From the NCBI RefSeq assembly GCF_003347665.1, contig NZ_QDGA01000026.1, positions 1-64,000 on the forward strand: a stretch of 64,000 nt of DNA. Direction: 5' to 3'. The position numbers were made by a program, and so were the translations under genes. Positions 34,212-41,161 of the stretch are shown here, one piece after another. Below the pieces are notes generated by a model that did not search any database, was not told where the DNA came from, and saw nothing but the letters and a program-made list of their open reading frames with translations. Position 1 is the stretch's first letter. Every line of letters starts with the position of its first letter. The stretch comes from Microvirga calopogonii (GTDB lineage Bacteria > Pseudomonadota > Alphaproteobacteria > Rhizobiales > Beijerinckiaceae).

Positions 34212-34940
34212 TCAGTGTGGACTTGAGGTCGGACGAACGATGATCTCACTCACATCCACATCGGAGGGCTGCTCGATGGCATAGCGAACCGCTCGACCAA
34301 TCGCATCCGGCTCGATGGCAATCCTGCGGAACTCCTTCATTGCCTCGCGTGCCGTGTCGTCTGAGATCGTCTCCGCCAGCTCGCTCGTGACAACACCGGG
34401 AGAGATCACCGTGACCCGCAACCGATCCGTTTCCTGGCGCAGACCATCGGAGATTGCCCAGACCGCGTATTTGGTGGCGCAATAGACCGCGGCCGTCGGA
34501 GACACCCGATGTGCTCCGATGGATGCGATGTTGACCACATGGCCGGTGCCTCTGGTTTCCATGTGAGGCAGCACCGCCGCGATCCCATTCAGGACGCCCT
34601 TGATGTTGACGTCCACCATCTGGTCCCACTCAGTTACTTTGAGGGCTCTGAGCGGCGACAACGGCATGACGCCTGCATTGTTGACGATCACGTCGATGCG
34701 GCCGAACTCCTCGAGTATGGCGGACACGACTCTCGTGAAACCGTCCCGGGACGTGACATCGAGCTGATGAGCCCGCGCGATGCCGCCGCACGCCTCGATG
34801 CGGCCGACCAGATCGTGCAGGCGGTCCATCCGGCGCGCGCCCACGACCACCACATGACCGGCTTTCGACAGCTCCTGGGCCACCGCCTCGCCGATCCCGC
34901 TGGAAGCGCCGGTAATCAAAACAATCTTCGTCTCGGACAT
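34212..34940 (-). CDS. Short-chain dehydrogenase/reductase (SDR)
   Basis: The 242-residue classical SDR has the NADP-binding TGASSGIGEAVA with VGARRMDRL and the NNAGVM motif. Its active site runs Ser (NIASIGAH), Tyr-x3-Lys (YCATKYA), then ISPGVVTSEL. It oxidises or reduces an unknown alcohol/ketone. ATG 34940 was chosen because the protein begins MSETKIVLITGAS, the family norm; an open frame upstream to 35024 is unlikely. It is divergent from a LysR gene with a dyad between them, implying control by that regulator. Confidence 0.9.
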   Translation of the reverse strand: MSETKIVLITGASSGIGEAVAQELSKAGHVVVVGARRMDRLHDLVGRIEACGGIARAHQLDVTSRDGFTRVVSAILEEFGRIDVIVNNAGVMPLSPLRALKVTEWDQMVDVNIKGVLNGIAAVLPHMETRGTGHVVNIASIGAHRVSPTAAVYCATKYAVWAISDGLRQETDRLRVTVISPGVVTSELAETISDDTAREAMKEFRRIAIEPDAIGRAVRYAIEQPSDVDVSEIIVRPTSSPH

Positions 34941-35050
34941 CGGATTTCCTCTCAATCGAAGCTCGGTCCGCGATTTCGCCTTGGCCCGGAGCTCACGACG
35001 AGAGATAGCTCTTCCATCCTGCACGATCGACTTGCCAATTCTGTATGGTC

Positions 35051-35069
35051 TGGTAACTTTTTCTTACCA
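35051..35069. promoter_or_regulatory. Dyad between the SDR and LysR genes
   Basis: TGGTAA-cttttt[c]-TTACCA: a 6-bp inverted repeat with an AT spacer, a T-N11-A-type LysR site. Its right arm touches the ATG (35070) of the LysR gene, so LysR binding would cover its own start. It lies 111 bp upstream of the SDR start. Confidence 0.55.
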
Positions 35070-35963
35070 ATGACACCCGACCTTGCCGGCATCGCTGTCT
35101 TCGTGTCCGTCGCGGAAGCGCACAGCTTTCGGGCGGCCAGCGAACGCCTGGGCGTGACCCGCTCCGCCGTCAGCCAGGCCATCCGGCGGCTTGAGGAGCG
35201 GATGGGTGTGGCGCTTTTTCAGCGAACCACCCGGAGCGTCCATCTCACGGAAGCGGGAGAGCGGCTCTACCAATCGGTGCGCCCGGCTCTCGACGATCTC
35301 GGCACCGCAATGGAAGCCTTAGGCGAGATGCGCGATCAGCCCAGGGGCTTGGTGCGCCTGGCAGTCTCCTCGATCGCCGAGAGGTTCCTGAGCGGCTCGC
35401 TCCTGGCGGGTTTCCTTGCAGCCTATCCCGACGTCCGCCTCGACATCACCGTCACCGATGAGGCGTCCGACATCGTGGCTGAAGGCTTCGATGCCGGCGT
35501 CCGGCTCGGTGAGGTGATCGAGCAGGACATGATCGCCATTCCCGTGTCGGACGAACAGCGCCAAATGGTAGTGGCTTCCCCCGATTATCTGGCGAAGCAT
35601 GGCTCCCCGGCCCATCCCCGCGATCTGCCCAAGCATCATTGCATTGGGTGGCGGCCCAACCCACAGGTCGCCCCCTACCGGTGGGAATTCACCGAGAATG
35701 GACGGGACTTCGCTGTCGACGTGGACCCTCGGGTGACCACCAACGACATGCGGGTGATGATCCAATTGGCTTGCGCCGGAGCGGGTCTGACCTTCGGGAT
35801 GGAGGAAACCTTCCGCCCCTATATGGCTCGGGCTGAACTTGTGCCGCTCCTTGAAGAGTTCTGCCCGCCCTTCCCTGGCTTTTACCTCTATTATCCGACC
35901 CGCCGCAATTTGCCGCTCAAGTTACGGGCGCTCGTGAACTACCTGCGCAAAGCGCGACGTTGA
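35070..35963 (+). CDS. LysR-family transcriptional regulator
   Basis: The 297-residue protein has a LysR HTH at residues 6-66 (AGIAVFVSVAEAHSFRAASERLGVTRSAVSQAIRRLEERMGVALFQRTTRSVHLT). The effector domain includes EGFDAGVRLGEVIEQDMIAIP and GLTFGMEETFRPY. It belongs to the same DAGVRLGE subgroup as the 19498 regulator. No ribosome site precedes ATG 35070, and the putative operator abuts it, so the mRNA may be leaderless. It probably controls the divergent SDR gene. Confidence 0.9.
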   Translation: MTPDLAGIAVFVSVAEAHSFRAASERLGVTRSAVSQAIRRLEERMGVALFQRTTRSVHLTEAGERLYQSVRPALDDLGTAMEALGEMRDQPRGLVRLAVSSIAERFLSGSLLAGFLAAYPDVRLDITVTDEASDIVAEGFDAGVRLGEVIEQDMIAIPVSDEQRQMVVASPDYLAKHGSPAHPRDLPKHHCIGWRPNPQVAPYRWEFTENGRDFAVDVDPRVTTNDMRVMIQLACAGAGLTFGMEETFRPYMARAELVPLLEEFCPPFPGFYLYYPTRRNLPLKLRALVNYLRKARR

Positions 35964-36071
35964 CCTCTCGGCTTCCGGTCAAACCTTCACATCGCGCTCT
36001 TCAGCCAGAAAGCGAACAGGACCGATCCGCGGTTGGACGCGCCGTTCTGGTCGGTGAAGTCGAGGCGGAGC

Positions 36072-37235
36072 CTACTGATGATGAGACCCTGGTTCCGCGA
36101 GGATCTCACTAACGGGCAGGCTGATGATGCAATGCAGACCGTCGGGCGTGAACTCCAGGCTCGCATTGCCTTCCAGTTCATAGGCCAGCGTCTGCTCGAT
36201 GAGCTCGGTGCCAAAGCCGCGGCGCGAAGGCTTCTCACCCGAAAGCCCCACGCCCGTCTCGATCCAGCGGAAGACGAGATGCGGCCTATCGCCGGACTTG
36301 TCGATGCTCCACTCCACCGTGATCCGTCCGGGGTCCGTTGACAGGGCGCCATACTTCACGGCGTTCGTCGCCAGCTCGTGAATGACGAGCGCGATGGTTC
36401 CCGCCGCCTTCGGTCTCAAGCAGACCGAAGGGCCCGTGATGCCGGTCACCCGCTCGCCCTCATGGGCACCAAAGGCCAGGAGCCCTTCGGCCACGAGTAT
36501 TTCCAGATCCAGGCCAGCGCTCGGATCCCGCGTAACAGCCGCCTGCACGCGGGCGAAGGCATCGATGCGCCCATCCAGGTGCATCGCGTAGTCCTCCGCC
36601 GTCTCGCTCGTGGCGGCCGTTCGGCGGATGATGGAGCGGATGACCCAAAGCGTATTGCGCACCCGGTGCTGCAACTCGGCCAGCAGCAGCCGAGCCTGGC
36701 GCTCGCTCTCGCGCAGCGCGGCATCGGCCCTGACGCGGGCGGTTGTCTCGGTCAGAGGGTGAAAGACACCTCCAACCGCTCCCATCTCGTCCCGGATCGG
36801 CGAGAACGAGCCTGCGAAGTGGCGTTCCTCGAACCCGTTGCCATCGGGTCTGAGCAGCAAGACCTCCTGGTCCTCGATGGCCACAGCGTCTCCCTTGAAC
36901 ACCTGATCCAGAACCCGACCGAGAAAAGGCTTGTAGGCCTCCGACCAGCTCTTCGCGGCCGGCTGCCCCAAAATGGCCGGATGGCGTTCGGCCGCGACAA
37001 CGATATAGCCGTCATTGTAGAGCTGGATCCTGTCGGGCCCCCACAGGATCGAGACAGGTCCCGGCGAGGCGAGCATGATGTCGACGGCAGTCTTCAGGCT
37101 CTGCGGCCACGTTCGAACCGGCCCGAGCGGTGTGGCCGCCCAATCGTGCTGGCGGATGCGCTCGCCCATCTCGCCCCCGCCCGCAGGCCAGACCCTGTGG
37201 GAATGAGTTACCGTCCTGTTCATCGCCGTGCTCAT
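36072..37235 (-). CDS. PAS-HWE sensor histidine kinase
   Basis: The 387-residue protein has an N-terminal PAS-like module (GGGEMGERIRQHDWAATPLGPVRTWPQSL, WGPDRIQLYNDGY, FSPIRDEMGAVGGVF). An HWE/HisKA_2 kinase core follows, with phospho-acceptor His in LLAELQHRVRNTL, N-box HELATNAVKYGALS, WSID and GFGTELIEQTL. There is no transmembrane segment, so it senses a cytosolic cue. Its PAS module is clearly homologous to the first PAS of the 25444 protein. Two single-domain receivers (37456 and 37827) follow and are likely partners. HWE kinases of this kind act in light, redox or general stress pathways. Confidence 0.88.
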   Translation of the reverse strand: MSTAMNRTVTHSHRVWPAGGGEMGERIRQHDWAATPLGPVRTWPQSLKTAVDIMLASPGPVSILWGPDRIQLYNDGYIVVAAERHPAILGQPAAKSWSEAYKPFLGRVLDQVFKGDAVAIEDQEVLLLRPDGNGFEERHFAGSFSPIRDEMGAVGGVFHPLTETTARVRADAALRESERQARLLLAELQHRVRNTLWVIRSIIRRTAATSETAEDYAMHLDGRIDAFARVQAAVTRDPSAGLDLEILVAEGLLAFGAHEGERVTGITGPSVCLRPKAAGTIALVIHELATNAVKYGALSTDPGRITVEWSIDKSGDRPHLVFRWIETGVGLSGEKPSRRGFGTELIEQTLAYELEGNASLEFTPDGLHCIISLPVSEILAEPGSHHQ

Positions 37236-37455
37236 GTAAACTCTACAACGTGCGAGCCGCCGATAAGGCTCAAGCGGCTTGCCCTTTACTGCTCCAATTT
37301 GCGCATAAGGTGGACAGCCATAGATGCTTTGTCCCTTTCGAATAGGGCATACTACGTTTGGAACGTCGGTCGCTCACTCATGTTATCCCGTAAGCAGCAC
37401 AGGCTCGCCTATGAGGATATGACGACGTTGAGGACAGGCTGAGAGGAGGGTGCGC

Positions 37456-37845
37456 ATGACGGGTCCAGCATATGAAGGAATGCTGGCTCGCCGCCGGATC
37501 ATGGTGGTAGAGGACGAGTACTTCATTGCGGATGACATGGCCAAGGCGCTGGAGAGGCTCGGTGCCGAGATCGTCGGCCCGGTGCCCACGCGGGATCAGG
37601 CTCTCGCATTGCTGAAAGCCGGGCCGGTGGATGCAGCCGTGCTCGACATCAATCTCAAGAGGCAGACCGTCTATCCCGTAGCGGATGCGCTGCGGGAGCA
37701 TGGTGTGCCGTTCGTCTTTGCCACTGGCCTTGCCGAGGGTGTCGTGCTGCCCGCCTATCAGGATGTGCCTCTCTGGGAAAAACCGTTCAAGCCGGAATCC
37801 CTGGCACAAGCGCTGCCAAGCCTCATTCAAACCCTGGGCTCGTGA
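37456..37845 (+). CDS. Single-domain response regulator
   Basis: The 129-residue protein is one receiver domain: IMVVEDEYFIADDM (acid pocket), Asp in DAAVLDINL (phospho-acceptor), and Lys in PLWEKPFKPES. There is no output domain, so it works as a phosphate sink or relay for the nearby HWE kinase. GAGGAGG precedes the ATG; a GTG 6 bp earlier is an alternative start. Its 3' end overlaps the convergent receiver gene by 19 bp. The two receivers are about half identical by eye and are duplicates. Confidence 0.88.
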   Translation: MTGPAYEGMLARRRIMVVEDEYFIADDMAKALERLGAEIVGPVPTRDQALALLKAGPVDAAVLDINLKRQTVYPVADALREHGVPFVFATGLAEGVVLPAYQDVPLWEKPFKPESLAQALPSLIQTLGS

Positions 37846-38213
37846 CCGAAGAGACCCCGAGCGAGATACCGTAGATCGACAGGCTTGTCGCAGCGGGGCA
37901 CATCCTTGTAAGCCTCCGGCAGTGCCCACAGCTCGTAGCCGGTCGCAAGTACGAAAGGCACGCCGCGCTCGCGCAGGGCGTCGGCGACAGGAAACGCCTT
38001 CTCGCCTCTGAGGTTCACATCCAGGATGGCCCCATCGAGATTGCCTTCCGCCGCAATCATCTTCAGCGCGTCTGCCACGCTCGCTACCGGGCCGATGACT
38101 TGGGCTCCCGCCCGTTCCAAGTCGAACTGCAAGTCCTCGGCCATCAGGTATTCGTCCTCGACCACCAGGATCCTTCGGCCCCGCAGGACCGACACAAACA
38201 GAGGATCAGGCAT
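37827..38213 (-). CDS. Single-domain response regulator
   Basis: The 128-residue receiver has LVVEDEYLMAEDL, Asp in GAILDVNLRGEKAFPVADALRERGVPFVLATGY, and Lys in VPRCDKPVD. It is a paralog of the convergent 37456 receiver (shared VEDEY, FPVADALRE-GVPFV). It has no output domain. A decayed HWE-kinase C-terminus lies directly upstream on the same strand, so this gene once followed its own kinase. Confidence 0.88.
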   Translation of the reverse strand: MPDPLFVSVLRGRRILVVEDEYLMAEDLQFDLERAGAQVIGPVASVADALKMIAAEGNLDGAILDVNLRGEKAFPVADALRERGVPFVLATGYELWALPEAYKDVPRCDKPVDLRYLARGLFGHEPRV

Positions 38214-38216
38214 GAT

Positions 38217-38300
38217 GATCTTCCCTGTGGGTTGTGGAGATCGGCAGGGTGATCGTGCAGCGCACTGCCCTCCGGCGTAAATTCATTCCTGCAAACGTGC
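38217..38300 (-). pseudogene. Relic of an HWE histidine kinase C-terminus
   Basis: Reading leftward just before the receiver start, the DNA gives EFTPEG in one frame and then, after a one-base shift, CTITLPIS. Together they match the end of the intact kinase at 36072 (EFTPDG...CIISLPVS). Only about 20 residues survive. The rest of 38300-38580 shows no kinase sequence and no other gene. Confidence 0.5.
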
Positions 38301-38580
38301 AGAACTGTCGAGGAGTTCGGCGCAATCGTGAGGCGAAACCCAGGCAACTTTGCCGCCTATGGCGGCCCGTGGAAACGGCCGGATGCCCTCCTGCGACCGG
38401 AGTGCCACGCACTGAATAATCTCTCTCCCTCGGGACGTCCGGTTCCGGGATGCCAGCTGCCCCCAGTCAGCCCTGAGCGTGTGTCTCACGCCAGAGTTCG
38501 CAGCACTCTCTCCCGCCGTCACGAGGCTTGCCCGACATCAGGCCGCCGGCGCCCCTCACCCACAGGAGATGAGGCACCTG

Positions 38581-38597
38581 CTGTCACAATCCGTCAG
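38581..38597. promoter_or_regulatory. Operator-like dyad upstream of the WYL regulator
   Basis: CTGTCA-CAATC-CGTCAG stands 22 bp before ATG 38620. The same CTGNCA-NAATC-NGNCAG pattern returns at 39289 inside the regulator/GST junction, suggesting that the regulator binds both. Confidence 0.55.
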
Positions 38598-38619
38598 CAT
38601 CACGTGCTAAGCTGGCCCC

Positions 38620-40002
38620 ATGTCCCGCGCCGAACGCCTCTTCGATCTGTTGCAGATCCTCCGCCGTCACCGCCGTCCCGTGAGCGGCGCGGTGCTGGCC
38701 AGGGAGGCGGGGATTTCGCTGCGCACGCTCTATCGGGACATCGCCTCGCTCCAGGCCCTGGGCGCGCAGATCGAGGGCGAGCCGGGGCTCGGCTATGTGC
38801 TCAAGCCCGGTTTCCTGCTCCCGCCGCTGATGTTCTCCGCCCAGGAGATCGAGGCGCTGGCGCTCGGCCTGCAATGGGTCGGGCGGCGCACCGACGCGGA
38901 TATGGGACAGGCGGCCCGCAACGTCATGGCCAAAGTCGCCGCCGTCCTGCCCCCCGAGCTGCGCGAGCGCATGGAAGACGACGCCATGGTCGTCGGCCGG
39001 GGCTGGGAGCGGCCGCAGGTGGTCGAACTCGCGCTTCTGCGGCGCGCGCTGAACGAGGGACGCAAGCTCGCCCTCACCTACACCGACGAGAAGGGCGCGC
39101 GCTCCGCGCGGGTCGTCTGGCCCGTATCGCTCGGCTTCTTCGAGTCGACCCGCGTCCTGGTGGCTTGGTGCGAGTTGCGCGACGGCTTCCGCCATTTCCG
39201 TGCCGACAGGATCGAGGCGGCGCAGATGCTGCCCGATCGCCTGCCCCGGCCGCGCCGGCAGCTCATGAAGGAGTGGCGTGACGCGCTACTGCCAGAATCT
39301 GACAGTGGCGTGCGCTATTCGGTCTCCCGTTCATGCAACACCACGGAGACATCCATGAGCCCGGTAAACAAGAGCGCAGACCTCGTCTTCTACACCAATC
39401 CGCAGTCGCGCGGCGGCATCGTGCACTGGATGCTGGAGGAAATCGGCTGCCCCTATACCATCAAGGTCCTGGAATACGGCACCACGATGAAGGCGCCGGA
39501 ATACCTCGCCATCAACCCCATGGGCAAGGTGCCGGCGATCAGGCACGGTAAGACGATCGTGACGGAAGCCGCCGCCATCTGCGCCTATCTGGCCGACGTC
39601 TTCCCTGAGGCCGGCCTTGCCCCTGCGCCCGAGCATCGCGGCGATTATTACCGCTGGCTCTTCTTCACGACCGGCTGTCTCGAGCCCGCCGCTTCCAATC
39701 ATGTGCTCGGCTGGGACCCATCGCCCGACATGGAAGCCCGCTTCGGCTATGGCTCCTATGCGCGCGTGCTGGACACGCTCGTCGCCTGGTTGCAGGACCG
39801 GACCTATGTGGCGGGCGACAGCTTCACCGCCGCCGACGTCCTGCTCGCCAGCCATCTGCAATGGGGCATGATGACGGGCCTGATCGAGAAGCGCCCAGCC
39901 TTCGAAGCCTATATCGCAAGACACGTCACGCGACCGGCCGCGAAACGGGCGGACGAGCAGGCCGAAGCGCTGACGGCGCAGCAGGCATGGAAGGCGGCGT
40001 GA
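38620..40002 (+). CDS. YafY-type HTH/WYL regulator read through into glutathione S-transferase
   Basis: This is one uninterrupted 460-residue frame. Residues 1-60 are an HTH_11 domain (ERLFDLLQILRRHRRPVSGAVLAREAGISLRTLYRDI). Residues ~120-230 form a WYL-type ligand domain (RRALNEGRKLALTYTDEKG, STRVLVAWCELRDGFRHFRADRI). The regulator family normally ends near 39285. Here the frame passes through an operator-like dyad and a ribosome site without a stop, then continues as a complete GST. Either a natural fusion has arisen by stop loss, or the regulator and GST are normally separate and this is a read-through variant. Regulators of this type often control an adjacent GST or glyoxalase-family gene. 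Confidence 0.75.
   Translation: MSRAERLFDLLQILRRHRRPVSGAVLAREAGISLRTLYRDIASLQALGAQIEGEPGLGYVLKPGFLLPPLMFSAQEIEALALGLQWVGRRTDADMGQAARNVMAKVAAVLPPELRERMEDDAMVVGRGWERPQVVELALLRRALNEGRKLALTYTDEKGARSARVVWPVSLGFFESTRVLVAWCELRDGFRHFRADRIEAAQMLPDRLPRPRRQLMKEWRDALLPESDSGVRYSVSRSCNTTETSMSPVNKSADLVFYTNPQSRGGIVHWMLEEIGCPYTIKVLEYGTTMKAPEYLAINPMGKVPAIRHGKTIVTEAAAICAYLADVFPEAGLAPAPEHRGDYYRWLFFTTGCLEPAASNHVLGWDPSPDMEARFGYGSYARVLDTLVAWLQDRTYVAGDSFTAADVLLASHLQWGMMTGLIEKRPAFEAYIARHVTRPAAKRADEQAEALTAQQAWKAA
39289..39305. promoter_or_regulatory. Operator-like dyad at the regulator/GST junction
   Basis: CTGCCA-GAATC-TGACAG, within a longer near-palindrome ACTGCCAGAATCTGACAGT (39288-39306). It lies 49 bp before the GST start and matches the dyad at 38581. 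This position indicates that the GST gene has its own promoter despite the open reading frame. Confidence 0.6.
39355..40002 (+). CDS. Glutathione S-transferase
   Basis: From ATG 39355 the 215-residue protein is a complete GST. It has a thioredoxin-like N-terminal domain (LVFYTNPQSRGGIVHWMLEEIGCPYTIKVLEYG, INPMGKVPAIRHG, VTEAAAICAYLADVFPEAGL) and an all-helical C-domain (YVAGDSFTAADVLLASHLQWGM). Ser in the PQSRGG loop probably activates glutathione. GGAGA lies 6 bp before this ATG, so independent translation is likely. It occupies the same frame as the upstream regulator. Confidence 0.88.
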   Translation: MSPVNKSADLVFYTNPQSRGGIVHWMLEEIGCPYTIKVLEYGTTMKAPEYLAINPMGKVPAIRHGKTIVTEAAAICAYLADVFPEAGLAPAPEHRGDYYRWLFFTTGCLEPAASNHVLGWDPSPDMEARFGYGSYARVLDTLVAWLQDRTYVAGDSFTAADVLLASHLQWGMMTGLIEKRPAFEAYIARHVTRPAAKRADEQAEALTAQQAWKAA

Positions 40003-40079
40003 CCGCACGCAGCACGGGAACCCTGCCCTCCCGGTCTCGAACCGGGCGGGTGGCGTTTCCGGTGCCGTGAAGCCGCATG

Positions 40080-40440
40080 ATGTCAGCCGCTCCCCCCGTC
40101 CTGGCAGTCCCGGACTTGATCCGGGCTCTGGGCTCGGTCCTGGCCGTCTGAGACTGGGACGTGCCGATGTTCTCCTTCTCTCGTTTGGGAGACGAGCGCT
40201 CCGCGTCCATCCTCTCCACGTCATGGCCGTCCCCGGACTTGATCCGGGGATCAGTCCCGGCCATCCCGCTGCTGGGAAACGCCAAGGTTGTCCCTCTCCC
40301 GGGCGGGAATGGGGATGAGCGCCTCGATGCCGTCTCCTCCACGTCATGGCCGGCCTTGTGCCGGCCATCCCGATTGTTTGACGCGCGGCGCTCTTCGGAT
40401 CGGGATCACCGGCACGAGGCCGGTGATGACGTGCAGGAGG
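40080..40440. repeat. Cluster of dispersed palindromic repeats
   Basis: Several units of the same intergenic family occur here. They contain CCCGGACTTGATCCGGG at about 40111 and GTCATGGCCGTCCCCGGACTTGATCCGGGGATCAG at about 40220. A CACGTCATGGCCGGCCTTGTGCCGGCCATCCCG unit lies at about 40342, and a GGGATCACCGGCACGAGGCCGGTGATGACG unit at about 40402. The stretch 40003-41161 contains no protein gene that I can support. Confidence 0.7.
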
Positions 40441-40455
40441 TCGTCAGGGCAATGA

Positions 40456-40780
40456 TATGTTCTTACTTTGTTCTTGACAGGCGCGGCAACCTTGGCTATA
40501 TCATTGCACAGCCTGATCCGACGAGGGGCGCGCTTCGCGAGGCGTCGCAAGTTGTGGGAACGGGCACGGTCCTGCCCGCCGGTCACGCAGCCGGCGGCAG
40601 GAGGCCCTTGGCAGCCTTGCGCTGGTCCAAGTCTCAACGCCTAAAAGAACCGTGCGTGACGAGCAGTTCGGCTCTCACATTCATCACTAGACAGCGAGCC
40701 GGGCTGCCCGACGCGCCACCCTCGATCTCACCTTCAGGCTCGCAGCTCACGCTGCGGGCCCCAAGGTGCTGGCTCTTTGA
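40456..40780 (+). repeat. ~325-bp LexA-promoter repeat element, copy B
   Basis: This is the second copy of the element at 4831-5156, in the same orientation relative to its promoter. Shared blocks include CCGACGAGGGGCGC...TTCGCGAGGCGTCGCA, GGAGGCCCTTGGCAGCC, GCTGGTCCAAGTCT-AACGCCTAAAAG-ACCGTGCG, CGACGCGCCACCCTCGAT and GGCCCCAAGGTGCTGGCTC. The 10-bp stem GGCTCGCAGC/GCTGCGGGCC (40737-40760) is kept with a different loop, TCAC. Both copies stand downstream of palindromic repeats. A short TTG-initiated peptide behind AGGAGG is conceivable (LAALRWSKSQRLKEPC) but is not conserved in a coding-like way. Confidence 0.6.
40459..40502 (+). promoter_or_regulatory. LexA box overlapping the upstream edge of a sigma-70 promoter (copy B)
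   Basis: GTTC (40459-40462), seven bases, GTTC (40470-40473). TTGACA (40474-40479) follows immediately, then 17 bp and TATATC (40497-40502). The layout is identical to 4834-4877, although the 17-bp spacer sequence differs almost completely. This argues that the box, the hexamers and their spacing are under selection. Confidence 0.75.
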
Positions 40781-40782
40781 CA

Positions 40783-40935
40783 TGGAATTTCATCCCGGAC
40801 GAAGCGCAGCGGAGATCCGGGATCCATAACCGCCGACGATGCAGCAGGAGACGCGACGCTCCCCGTCCTTTCCGGAGACGCCGTGGTTCTGGCTTCCCGC
40901 CTGCGTGGGAATGACAGTGTCGAGTTCCAAGAGCC
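40783..40935. repeat. Second class of intergenic repeat (TTTCATCCCGGACGAAGC type)
   Basis: GGAATTTCATCCCGGACGAAGCGCAGCGGAGATCCGGGATCCAT and the following CGTCCTTTCCGGAGACGCCGTGGTTCTGGCTTCCCGCCTGCGTGGGAATGACA resemble the common intergenic repeats of Hyphomicrobiales. The first carries a CCCGGA/TCCGGG inverted pair. The stretch 40936-41161 shows no gene. Confidence 0.55.
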
Positions 40936-41161
40936 CCACGCATGACCGGCCACTCGATCGTCCGATGCTGTCCAGACCACGGAGCGGAAGGCTGCAATCC
41001 CTCACTGCCGCGAGACATCATTCGCTCGCGGAAATCCGAAATTTGCCCGCTCCCGCTCGACAAGCGAGGCGACCTGATGAAGATTTGGCCGGACACAACA
41101 CCCGGGGAACGCGAACCACATGCGACAGTCAGGACGAGATGACGGCGGGAACGCGTTCACC

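Noticed and set aside
34509..35069. N-terminal extension of the LysR gene at 35070
   Set aside because: The extension is antisense to the SDR gene. LysR proteins begin a few residues before the HTH, matching 35070.
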